Below, piece by piece: positions 1 through 10,404 of a stretch of 64,000 nucleotides of DNA; within the stretch, counting starts at the first letter, position 1; each line of letters opens with the position of its first letter. The stretch comes from Costus lasius (lineage: Eukaryota > Streptophyta > Magnoliopsida > Zingiberales > Costaceae). The translations under genes were made by a program, and so were the position numbers. The notes beneath the pieces were generated by a model that worked only from the letters and a program-made list of their open reading frames with translations, searched no databases and was not told where the DNA came from. The stretch covers positions 121,784,499-121,848,498 of the forward strand of contig CM050446.2 in NCBI GenBank assembly GCA_027563935.2, given 5' to 3'.

Positions 1-1585
1 TCCTCACTCTCGTGCAAGATTAATTCGATGCTAAGTATAAGTGAATTTTGGTTAAAGAGATTAAGAATCACTCTCGTGCATTCCATCTCAATACCAAGAT
101 CTCAAGTGAAACTAAGCACTCTCGCACCTTAGTTTCACAGGTTTTGCTTAAGGTTTTCTAACAATCTAACATCTATCTCTAGCATGCTTTCATATCTAAA
201 ACAATAATTTCCAGGTCATAACATTAACAAGAAATTAACTTCTAAAACCTAAAGACAAGAACATAACCAATCTCTTGCGATGAGTTCTTATTATAAATTC
301 TAGGGTTCCAAGTTCTATGATATCATCTTCTCAGTCCATGGCATAAAACTCCAAAACATGTTTATGCATGATACTTAAAAACGATTAAAGGCATTAATCA
401 CTTAAGCAAAATAACCATAGCAAAGATATATTGATGTAGAAAAGTTATCTAGTCATTGAAATATGAAGAGAATTACACCCCCATGTCCCAAAAGGAAATT
501 AAGCTAGCATGACGGAAGATTCGCAGCGAAACATAGTTTTTGAATGATTAGAGACAGTAAAGAAGGAGTAAGAATTACAAAACAAGGTTGCAACAGAATT
601 GCAACCCGAAATTTGCCTTTACAGTCGCGATGAACAGTGTCGCGAGCGTGTTTTTGCTTTGTTTCTCCTTCGATCGGTCTCTTCTCGCTCTGAAACTTAT
701 GTGGCGCGTTCTTCTTCCTCAGGTGAAGCTTCTCTGTCAAAAATCGTGGCCGGAGATGGTCTGTGCAGCGAACGGCGATGAACCCTAACGCGGCGGCAAT
801 TTCTTTAAATTCTCTCTCTATCCTCGATCAAAATTGTTCCTTCCGCTTCGTAAACTTCCGCCTCCTTATCCTGAGTCTTCCCCTTTTTTCGGATCTTCAA
901 CTCGTGCCATAGGTTTCGAGAAATCATGTTTTTAAATTCGCGGCGGAAAACTCAGGAATTTGGGTTTCAAAATACGGTACCGTATATGGATTACGGTAGT
1001 GCCGTATTATTCTTCTGTAAGATCTGGGCCGAAAATACGGTACCGTGACAATTTCTCTCAAAACTACGACAGTGCCGTATTCGTGCTTAAACTTTCTGTT
1101 CAACTTTGTCATAGAATACGGTACTGTGTACTTTCATATAGCGGTGTTGTATTCTTGCCGAAACTCTCTGGTTGAAATCGTCGGAAAATACGGCAACGTG
1201 TAGTTTCATACGGCAGTGCCGTATTTCACCTCAAATTTCTGACCGTAGTTTGATGAGAAATACGGTACCGTGACGATTACTCTCAAAAATACAGTAGTGC
1301 CGTATTTTTGCTAGAAGATCTTTTTTGGCTTGAAATTTGTTGTGTAAACTCCTCTTGATGTCTAGAATTCGTTCATGCATTGAGATTGCTCGAAAACCAG
1401 TGATATTGATGCCTTTTTGCCTGAAATTGATAAAAAAACCAAAGATTGTATAGATTCCGAAGTATTTAATAAAAATGTATAAAAATAATACAAAAGAGTG
1501 AAATTATAATTCAAATAACTACTAAATAAGTATAAAAAAATACTATAAAATTTACTATTAAATAAGTATGAAAAAACACTCATCA
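1..1585 (-). mobile_element. LTR of an Athila/Tat-like retrotransposon, truncated by the left window edge
   Basis: Read on the minus strand this begins TGATGAGTG at 1585 and continues past position 1. Its layout copies that of the recognisable family-B LTR at 42366-43855: an AT-rich start, then an array of short palindromic ACGG/CCGT modules (971-1306), then a GC-richer part, then repeated ACTCTCGTGCA-type boxes (about 8, 70 and 117). No polypurine tract is seen next to 1585, so it is either a 5' LTR whose body lies left of the window or a solo LTR. The assignment rests on similarity of layout to the other LTRs here, not on paired repeats or a target duplication, neither of which can be tested. 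Confidence 0.6.
971..1306. repeat. Array of palindromic TACGGTACCGTA-type modules
   Basis: About ten copies of short modules such as AATACGGTACCGTG and TACGGTAGTGCCGTATT alternate in roughly 65-80-bp units, e.g. at 971, 992, 1034, 1064, 1115, 1185, 1208, 1259 and 1289. Within a unit the two modules face each other (AATACGG ... CCGTATT), so each unit can pair with itself. The array lies inside the LTR at the left edge. Confidence 0.85.
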
Positions 1586-2361
1586 ACCCTGCAAAAACTA
1601 GTCAACTAAACACTACATCCTTGCACAAGTCAAACCTAGCCGCTGACATTAATCCTTTTGTCAGGATTTGACAGTACTCAAATAAAAATATGACTTCATA
1701 TTCAGAACGTACGTAAGGTATGAGGTGTCATTTTGGATTCATTTATTTTATATTTTTGTTAAGCACTAAAATGTAGTAAAATAAACAACATCTTGCTGTC
1801 ACTATGCGAGACTGCGTAAAAATAAAATTATGCGCATGACTTGGGACGTCATTTACTCATTTTTAGTCGCCATTTGAAGGTACAAGTCAGCATCACCAAA
1901 GATAATCGATAATTACCTAAGCGTTCTTTAAGTTTTAGCTCAGTCATACTTTAATTAAATTAATCATCGATTAGCAAACTAAAATATGTTCATCAAAGTC
2001 TATTTTTCTTCACCTAAATTATAGATATCTTTTTATTTTATATATTTATTTGTAGTGCAAATGACACATTAACACCTCTTTTTAATTTTTTTTTTTCGAT
2101 TAAAAGGCCGCTACGACGAAAGAAGAGACAAGATCATCAAGTTGACTCAATCGTTTGGAGTCATTTGACCTTTCAACTTTCCAAGCTCAACTTTCAAGGT
2201 TTCAACAATAATTTGTCGGTGCCACTTCACCTTTCCATTATTGCAGCCTTAGTCGTTCGTTCCTTTCTGCGCGGCCGCGAGCGCGCGAGGCATCATCGGA
2301 TCATCCCACATCGCCCGCCCCGCACCTGGCGGCGATCCCGAGCGGGTGCACCGGGGGATCT
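1586..2361. other. Intergenic region / presumed promoter and 5' leader of the UBP gene
   Basis: AT-rich sequence to about 2150, then a sharp change to GC-rich sequence (from about 2260) that leads into the first exon. No coding sequence, tRNA or clear TATA box could be supported. A homopolymer T run lies near 2087-2096. Confidence 0.5.
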
Positions 2362-2442
2362 ATGCGCGCGGCGGCGGCGACGGCGACGACGGAGGAGCAC
2401 CGGTCGAGGCGGTGCGGCCCGGGGGCAGGATGCCAGCCCTAG
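2362..2442 (+). CDS. Upstream ORF (26 codons) overlapping the UBP start codon
   Basis: An ATG at 2362 opens a 26-codon frame that is alanine-, threonine- and arginine-rich and ends with TAG at 2440-2442. It is in a different frame from the main protein, and its stop lies 10-12 bases past the main ATG at 2430. If the transcript starts upstream of 2362, ribosomes using this ATG would pass the main start. The coding frame is directly visible. Its presence in the mRNA and any regulatory role are inference. Confidence 0.35.
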   Translation: MRAAAATATTEEHRSRRCGPGAGCQP

Positions 2443-5400
2443 GGTTCGCCGTGGTGGCTCTCGTCCTCGCCCCGCTCATCGCGCTACTGCTGCGGCGGAG
2501 GTGGTGGCTGGCATCCGTGAGGCAGGCGGAGGTCACCCTCCTCGCGCTCCTCGCAGCGGAGGAAGAGCAGCGGGTGGAGGAGGAGGTTTTGCGAGTGGAC
2601 CTCGTGCGTCCCGTCCCGGACGGAGTCGGTGTGGAGGCGAGGACGGCGTCAGTGTGCGTGGTCTGCCATAGCCATACCACGACGAGGTGCTCCCGGTGCA
2701 AGGCCGTGAAGTACTGGTAATGCGATCTGCACTGGGAAATTTGTTTGCGAATTTTGTGTGATGGTATTTTTTTTTCTCTGAACTCTTCTTTCCGTAATGT
2801 TTGGCGTTGGGAATCGATTGAATTCCGATTGTTTAGTGTCTGATTTGTCTTCAACTCAGTTTGAAGTTGTGTTATACAATTGGGAAGTTCTCTTTTTGTC
2901 ATTTACCTCTATTTCCTGTGGAATTTATTGTCTTACCAACTGCTATATTCCCATTTGATATCTTAGAGCATGTATCCAACTATCAAATGAATCTCTCTTT
3001 ATTCTTACATGGAAATTGCAGCTCAGGGAAATGCCAGATTATTCATTGGCGACAAGGACACAAGAACCGATGCTTCCCTCCTGAGATCAGTGATCATTGT
3101 AGTGGCCAAGTTGGTACCACAAAGATGAAGGGGCGAACAGACGAAGCATCTGAATTGTGTGACGACATTCTAGACAGTGGTGGAATTTGTCAGGAGGAAG
3201 TTATGACGCTTTCGGAGAAACTATCGACGAAATCGAAATACTCAGCTGAAGATTTTAGTGAAGATGAATTTAAGGACTTGTCGGGAACAGAAAGCACTTC
3301 TGATTCTTCATCATCGAGCTGTTCAACATTCACAGATCCTGTTGGTTGCTTTGATGACACTTCTCCCACATTTTACCCTAGTTTACACCAGAAAACTGAA
3401 ATAGGAAAACATTTATCAATCAAAATTGAGGAAAAGGCACCATCATATGCAGCTGAAGAGGCTGCTGTCCCAAAGCTCATTCGTTCTGAAAGTTCAACTT
3501 TTGAACAATCCAAAAAAAATGGTGGTAAATGTAAGAATATAATGGTTAGTTCAAGTATGCCTCAGAGTGCTGCTACACTTGTTGATTCAATAGACTCCAA
3601 AATTAACAAAGAGAACCAGCACAACCACACCAGAGCACAGGTGCCTCATGATGAGGTTATGTTATCTCAAACAGAAATTATAAATGAAAAGAATTCTTCG
3701 AGATATTCTATGTCACGAGTTGCTCAAACTGTCTCTACCAGCCAGATACCTTCTTTCGGTGAATCAGCTACTCTTAGTAGATCAAAAAGCTATGGTGGAC
3801 AGTTAGTCAAGTCCAAAAGTTTTATGTACTTATCCCCAGCATCTGTTAATCAATCATCTCCTGTGAGTCATTTTGCATCAGATGATATTGCTCCTATAGC
3901 TCCTTTGAAATTGCACCAAAATGTAGGATCTCATTCAGGTAACACAAAAACATCTGGACAAAAAGTTGTTCATCAGTTAAAGCTTTCAAAATTCTCAAGG
4001 CATTTATGGCCAAGCTTTGAAAACGAGTTACCTAAAAGAACCAAGGTTTGAATAATTAACTCCCTTTTTGTGAGTTCAAAATATGGCTTCATTTATATTT
4101 GTTATGTCAGGCAGTGATATAGTTGTCTTTTTTTTTTTTTACAGATGCTTTTCTCATTTGAGCACTTTGTCAAACTATGCAACTTCGACGGAGTGTTACT
4201 TCATCCTACTGGTATAATGAACTTACGCAATAGGTGAGTATTGCTTGAATGTATGTGTTATTCATGATCTTTGAACTCTCTGAAATAGTTCCATTGGTTC
4301 TGCATTATTTCTTTATACTTATTAGTAAGGATCTTTAGTATGAATTTAATTAATTAATTAATTAATTATCAGATTCCTTTGCTATCAGTCACTAATTTTA
4401 GTCTTTTATGTTATTATAAGTTTCTTCCTTGACACTTTTAGCTTTTCATTCTTTTTTACCAATGGTCAAAACTTTGTGCTTGTAAGCTTTAACTTCTCCA
4501 CTAAGCCCACCAATTTTAGGTGCTTTCCTGGTCATACATTTTTGAACTTTTATATGATGCAATAAACCTTACTCAGTTTTTGCAAACTGCAAATAAGATC
4601 CTCCAAATTCAATTGCAAGAGAATAATTTTGAAACACAAATTCTTATTGATGTAAATATCAAGGTGTAAAACAAAGTACCATAGAATATTTTTCTGGTTA
4701 TCATTGTTATTGTTTTATACCATTTGATTGGTGCAAATTCTAATAATAATCTATTCTTCAGTTGTTATGTGAATGCTGTGCTCCAGTGCTTGGCGTTTAC
4801 TCAACCACTTGCTGCTTATCTTCTTCAAGGACTTCATTCGAGGACATGCATGTGTCCTACACATTCATGCTTTTTGCCCCTTGTCAATCAAAACGATTGT
4901 ATCTTACATGTGTTTGATAGCTCTTTGTAACAGGCCCAAAGAGGAAATGGTGTTTCACATGCGAACTAGAAAATCTGCTCATAAATGCCAAGCTACGGCA
5001 ATCTCCCCTGTCAATTGCTAGCATACTTTCTCATATTCACAAAATGGGAAGTCTACTTGGTCATGGGAGAGAAGAAGATGCCCATGAATTTTTGAGGTGA
5101 TATGTCATAAGTCATATAGCAATGTATGGTGTTAAATTGCTCCAGAAGCTACTATAAGATAATATTAGCTATTTGTCAGAATATCGTATATGAAGTTTGA
5201 GAGTACTTTTGAGTCTTTGTGTTGATTAAAACGGTTGCTAGAATTTGAGAAAGTGATGAAACTGTCTTTTGTTCTGTTTCTAGAATCACTATTTTTATTG
5301 TTTTCTCTCTTCATTTGATACAACTGTTTTTTCACAGATATGCAATTGATGCAATGCAATCTGTCTGTCTGAAGGATGATGAGGCGCATGCAGTTAATTG

Positions 5401-8400
5401 GGGGGCTGAAGAAACTGCCCTCGTACGCCTCATATTTGGTGGTTACTTGCAGTCGAAGGTTTTGGTTTCTTATGATCAAGTGACTTTCTCAATTTATCAT
5501 ATTTTCCCGGAAAACTGCATTTCCATTATCGTTAAGAGTGAATTCCAAATGCTAACCCAAGATAGTTGGAAATTATAGATAGAATGTATGAAGTGCTACA
5601 ACAAATCCGAGCAACTTGAGTGTATGATGGATCTCATAGTCGAAATAGAAGGGAATGTTGGAAGTCTTGAAGAAGCTCTCTTAAAATTTACAACCACTGA
5701 GATTCTGGATGGGGAGAATAAATACAAATGCCCCAGGTTCGTGTTTATAGGCCTTTTAGATTACAATTACTTGGAATGTTTTGTCTTCAGAATTTGGATG
5801 TAGAATTTATTTAACCTGTGCTTTTAAAGATGGTTTGTAGGTAACTAACTCTATCATAATATCTGTATACCTATACTTTTACCATTTTATAGAGTTACCT
5901 CAAGTCATAGATTGATTGAATCAGAATGGAGCTACAACCTCGCTGAACTCTAGAAAATGGTTGGACTAAGGAATGTATACATATATATACACATGCATAA
6001 TGAAGTAAGAAATGATGCATAGATCATGGGTATCTCGAGGTAGTGGATAATCATTCATGCCTTTGTTGTTTGTATGAATTGTTGCCTACTCTAAAAGTTC
6101 CACTCAAGCGAGTGGAACCTACGCCTCCATAGATCACTCTTAGGCTCACCAACTACGTCTAATCAATAGTAAGTATATCAGGTTATATATTAGTATGAAA
6201 AAAATGCTTTAGATATATTTTGAAAAATACTTAGTTATACAAACAATAATTATAATCTAAAGCATAATGCGTTGCAATTAATTATTACTATTCAAACATG
6301 GACTAAAGTAAATATAGTGCTTCAATTGTTTTAGCTTATAAATCGTAATTGGTAACTGCATTAAATGCATAATTAATTGTATAATTAACTAAAAAAGGTT
6401 AGCTTAGGTATGAATATTTTACTGAACTTTATGGACATTAAATTGCACTAGCTATACTTTCAAAATAATTAATTAATCATTAATTGGAAAATACTTAGTT
6501 ATACAAACAATAACTATAAACTAAAGCATAATGCGTTACAATTAGTTATTACTATTCAAACATGAACTAAAATAAATATAGTTGTTCAATTGTTTTAGCT
6601 TATAAATTGCAATTGGTAACTGCATTAAATGCATAATTTATTGTATAATTAATTAAGACAAGTTGGATTATGTATGAATATTTTACTGTGATTCATGGAC
6701 ATTAAATTGCATTAGCTATACGTTCAAAATAATTAATTAATCATTAATTGTAGATTTAATAATATACTCATCTATAATTAATTGTGTGAGTCGACAACAC
6801 GAAACAAGATGGTGCTGAGTAAGTGACCTGCAAAGCCTGATGCTTGAACAAGATTTTTAATCCTTGTATTATACCAATCAAATTCATGGACATTGACATC
6901 AGAGCTTCCAGAGTTCATTTCTGTGGGGTTGGAATGTTCTATCACCAAAACATTGCCCTTAAAACAACGATTTTTATCACATAGGAGCTTATCTTGATTC
7001 ATCATCTCTTGGAGTGAATTTTGATTTCATAATTTTATTGATATAGTTTATCCTATTAGTGCTTATATGGTTATAATAGATTCACTCCTCAGTTTGACAC
7101 CTATGGACATAACATTATCTTAAAAATATAATCACCCATACCTTTGCAAAAATGCAATATATTATGAAGGTGATTTGTGCTGATAATTCAAAATTCTTCT
7201 AAAGTTTAATAAAAATAAAACATGCTTTGTTATTAATTTGGTTAAACTCAATACAGTTACTTTCATGCCTGTGCGTTGTCCTATTCATTGTTTGGGTTAG
7301 TTTATCTCAGAACCTTTTTCTCACAATCTCGTGTCACTAAAGCCCGAATCTATAGTTTTGGAACTCAACAAATGAAACAATTATGATTTATAAGTTATAA
7401 TTAGTTATACAGTCAACTTATTTGAAATCCTATCATATTTTCTTATCACATATGTTGTCTCATTTTGTGATGGAAAATAGATCAACATTTCTCTTAATTT
7501 TACTACAATGAATAACCTGCTGGCAAAGAGAAATCTCTGAATTCAAACCAATAGTGCAATCCCTGATAATCTCTTTTTGGGTTGGTGAACACCATATATT
7601 GTTATAAGAAGATGTGTATAATCACTTTGCTTGTTGTCAAGCCTGGCTAAATAGGCATAAATTCTATGTACATTTTCTTTTAGAAATATTATTTGCACCT
7701 GCTTTTAACAATGTCCGACTCTCTGGAACCAATATTGAGTGCGCAAGCATCTTGCTGTCTTTAACTTATAGTCTCTCATATCTTGGAAAATGTCAAATTA
7801 CCTGACACGAAAACCTTCATTTTTCTTTATCAATTTCTTAACATTTTCTCCTGTTCTATGTTTTTTCTTCTAGACATGCAGTTCACCAAGCATCCTGCTC
7901 TGCAGGTGTAGTGCTACCCTTGGCAAGGCTAATCATAAATTATGAGGCTATAATGCAAAATATTGTTTTTATTGACCCACAAATTGTACAATTATTGAAT
8001 CAAATCAACATTTAACACACAATGGTAATAGCTAATTTAGGATTTACTACGAGCATAATGATGCTGTAAATAGTTAAAGTCTAAGATATAATAGCTTGCT
8101 GTTCAGATAATTAACCATCAAAGTTTTTGTTAAATCTAGAATAGGCATATGCTATTACAAATGGTTATATTAAGCCTTTAGTTTGTATGCTTTGGTAATA
8201 CAATATCTTTAATGGACAATTTAGTACATGTTGAACTTCCTAAGCTTTTTTCTTAGCTTGCATGGTGGTCAAGGTGTTGGGAACCAGGAAGCCCTTTCAC
8301 CTTTTTAAGTTTCTTGTAAGCAACATATGGTGGTATGTTTATTTGCTTTATTTCTGAGCAACTTGTTCAGCACAAATTCAAACGGATCAACGTGTGTTGC

Positions 8401-10127
8401 ATGTGCTTAAGGCTTATATTTTGGAAAATATAAACTATTGTGAGTTTTTTCTTCTTGTTTTCAGCCTTCTCTGCTTATTTGTTACTTTAGGCTGCACTTA
8501 TTTTTTCCACGAGTGAGTATGATTTGTGATCATAAATTTTTTTTGCACCATCTTAGATGCAAAACATATGAGCAAGCAAAAAAGAAACTGACTATAGTGG
8601 ATGCCCCTAATATCCTTACAGTTGTCTTAAAACGCTTTCAGGTAATTTTTGGCCGAAGAATTTAATCTTTAATTTGTTCTATCCAGAATAAAACGCATCA
8701 TTCCTGCAATTGGTTTACATGTTTAAACGTGTCTTGCAATTGCAGTCTGGTAAATTTGGCAAGCTCAATAAAGCAGTTCGTTTTACTGAGTACCTTGATT
8801 TAGCTCCTTACATGGGTGGATCAACTAACAAGTCTCTGGGGTACAAACTTTACGCTGTAGTGGTCCATTTGGATGTCATGAATGCTGCCTTTTCTGGTCA
8901 CTATGTGTGCTATGTGAAGAACAGACAAGGAAAATGGTACCTGACGGATGATACTATGGTATGCTTCACCTCTTTTGCCTTTTTGCACTCGAAGATGTCG
9001 TCCATTATGCGTACATTTCTCAACATTGTGTTTTGTCGAGGAAAAGGATAGTAAAAGAAAGAAAAATAATTAAAGAATGAAACATAAAAGCAAGGAAAAA
9101 ATATTTACTTGATTTTTGCCTAATTTAGATGGAACCAAACTGAGAAAATTGTGGAGGGATTTTTATCTATTTCTTCAGTTTTTTTCCTAAAGGAAATATA
9201 AGAAAAATAAATTTCTTTCCTTTTCCTTTAATTTTCTTTTCTAGGATACACATATGTATATTCCTTAGGGTATGTATCCTAGAAAGGAAAAACAAAAGGA
9301 CAGGAAAGGAAATGGACTTTTTTTTCTTATTTCCTCAGAGGGAGCTAAAAGAAAGAAAGAAAAATCCCCTACTTTTTCCTTATTTTGCTTTCATCCAAAT
9401 TGGATGGAAACCACGTAAGTTTTTTTTTTTTCTTTCATTCTCTAATTATTTTTTCTTTGCACTTTTCTCTCCCCTCTAGGAAACACAAAGTTAAGAATGG
9501 TCAAGACTACCAAAAAACAACTGCTAATGGCATGTGCAGGTAAGACTTGTGGAACTTAAACAAGTATTATCAGAAAATGCATACATGCTTCTTTACGCGA
9601 GGTATATGTCAGGCGAATAATGCTCATTTTTTTTCATTTTATTAATTATGCAATTTACTTGAACTCTGTTCTTCCCCATCAGATGTTCACCACACTGCAC
9701 AAGCTTGTTAAGTGAAACATTTTCCCCAGACCAACTGGGGAGTTCCTGGAGCAGAGCAAAAGTTCTTTGTTCCGGCTGGGACACAGAAAAGAGCGGTTCA
9801 AATGCTGTAACAGTTGTGCATGATCCAACTGCTGGCCACAAAAGACACAGTGAAGAACGCCATCTGACTATAGAACACCATTTCATCCCAGAGCCTTCTA
9901 GTCTGATAAATGCTCTGTTTCATGTTCCTGACTCTGACTCTGCAAGCGATAGCTCTTCGCTCTTCAGCTGCTCGGATGAGGGTTCCTGCAGCACTGAGAG
10001 CACAAGGAACTCCACTAGCACGGATGAGTGTTCAGACTACTTATTTGGTGACTCGGATCGTCACAGTCGGTACAGCCCTCTGAGGTTCTCAAACGATGGT
10101 GCTGGACGCTCGCCTTTGCACGGATGA
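2430..10127 (+). CDS. UBP16-like: MYND-finger ubiquitin carboxyl-terminal hydrolase (UBP15/UBP16 type)
   Basis: Deubiquitinating cysteine protease (C19/USP family) that removes ubiquitin from proteins. I splice it as 2430-2716, 3022-4045, 4145-4233, 4762-4853, 4934-5096, 5338-5458, 5579-5736, 8557-8641, 8746-8958, 9540-9601, 9683-10127: 2739 nt, 912 aa, GT-AG at every junction and all phases closing. Residues 5-23 are hydrophobic (possible membrane anchor). A MYND zinc finger uses C76/C79, C87/C90, C96/C100 and H109/C113. A long Ser-rich linker follows (about 115-435), then the USP domain with catalytic Cys468 (NSCYVNAVLQC), His725 (FSGHYVCYV) and Asp741/742, then a Ser/Asp-rich tail. Arabidopsis relatives UBP15 and UBP16 have this architecture. 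UBP15 promotes organ and seed growth, but which paralogue this is cannot be decided here. Oddities: Arg replaces the usual Gly three residues before the catalytic Cys; intron 7 is 2.8 kb with a tandem duplication; intron 9 holds a hairpin element. Confidence 0.95.
4349..4371. repeat. ATTA microsatellite in UBP intron 3
   Basis: Five to six copies of the tetranucleotide TTAA/ATTA inside the intron between exons 3 and 4. Simple repeat with no further signal. Confidence 0.7.
6221..6748. repeat. Two-copy tandem duplication, 264-bp units, in UBP intron 7
   Basis: Two adjacent AT-rich copies in direct orientation. The word CTTAGTTATACAAACAATA recurs 264 bases apart (TTAG at 6231 and 6495), and both copies run colinearly to AATTAATTAATCATTAATTG near 6485 and 6750. 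Small substitutions separate them, so the duplication is not fresh. No TIR or LTR ends were found. Confidence 0.8.
6778..7005 (-). other. Antisense 75-codon open frame in UBP intron 7, unrecognised
   Basis: A 75-codon minus-strand frame with balanced composition (Asn, Asp, His, Trp, Tyr and several Cys), unlike the low-complexity frames nearby. It looks protein-like and could be a captured exon of another gene or a transposon fragment. I do not recognise the family. It has no visible partner exons and may be chance. Confidence 0.2.
9050..9466. mobile_element. Fold-back / MITE-like inverted repeat in UBP intron 9
   Basis: The left arm (about 9050-9250) and right arm (about 9265-9466) are imperfect reverse complements over some 200 bases. 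Examples are AAATAATTAAAGAATGAAA near 9065 against the complement of TTTCATTCTCTAATTATTT near 9433, and TTTCTAGGATAC near 9237 against GTATCCTAGAAA near 9271. The loop is only a dozen bases near 9255. It lies wholly within the 581-bp intron between exons 9 and 10, so the pre-mRNA would contain a long hairpin. Target-site duplication not resolved. Confidence 0.75.
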
Positions 10128-10360
10128 GGCTCTCCCTTTTTGTTTCGGGATACAACTAATCAGCTCAATAAACTAACAGATCTTAGGAGTAGAGGTAGCT
10201 GTTGGATTGACTCATCTAAAGGGAACTCTAGTCTATTACGGAGTTCTACTACTAGAGAAAGAACGAGTCAGTCCTATTACTGATATGCTTTAGCTGCATA
10301 TGCTAAACTAGAATAGGATGTATTATTCTTCGTTTTGGAAAGGAAATAAATCATTTCTCT
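10128..10360 (+). terminator. Presumed 3' UTR and poly(A) signals of the UBP gene
   Basis: AATAAA hexamers at 10167-10172 and 10345-10350 follow the stop codon and are the likely polyadenylation signals. The cleavage site cannot be fixed from sequence. Confidence 0.5.
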
Positions 10361-10404
10361 TAAAAATTGATCTCTCCTTACCTGGTTTCATGATGAGTCC
10401 TTAC

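Noticed and set aside
2360..2902. 180-codon minus-strand frame across UBP exon 1
   Set aside because: Shadow of the GC-rich first exon; the sense frame has the MYND finger and correct splice sites.
4724..4930. Open frame running from intron 3 through exon 4 of the UBP gene, ending in a stop
   Set aside because: The stop lies in an 80-base intron (4854-4933). Splicing there joins the catalytic exon in frame to KRKWCFTCELE, as expected for the family.
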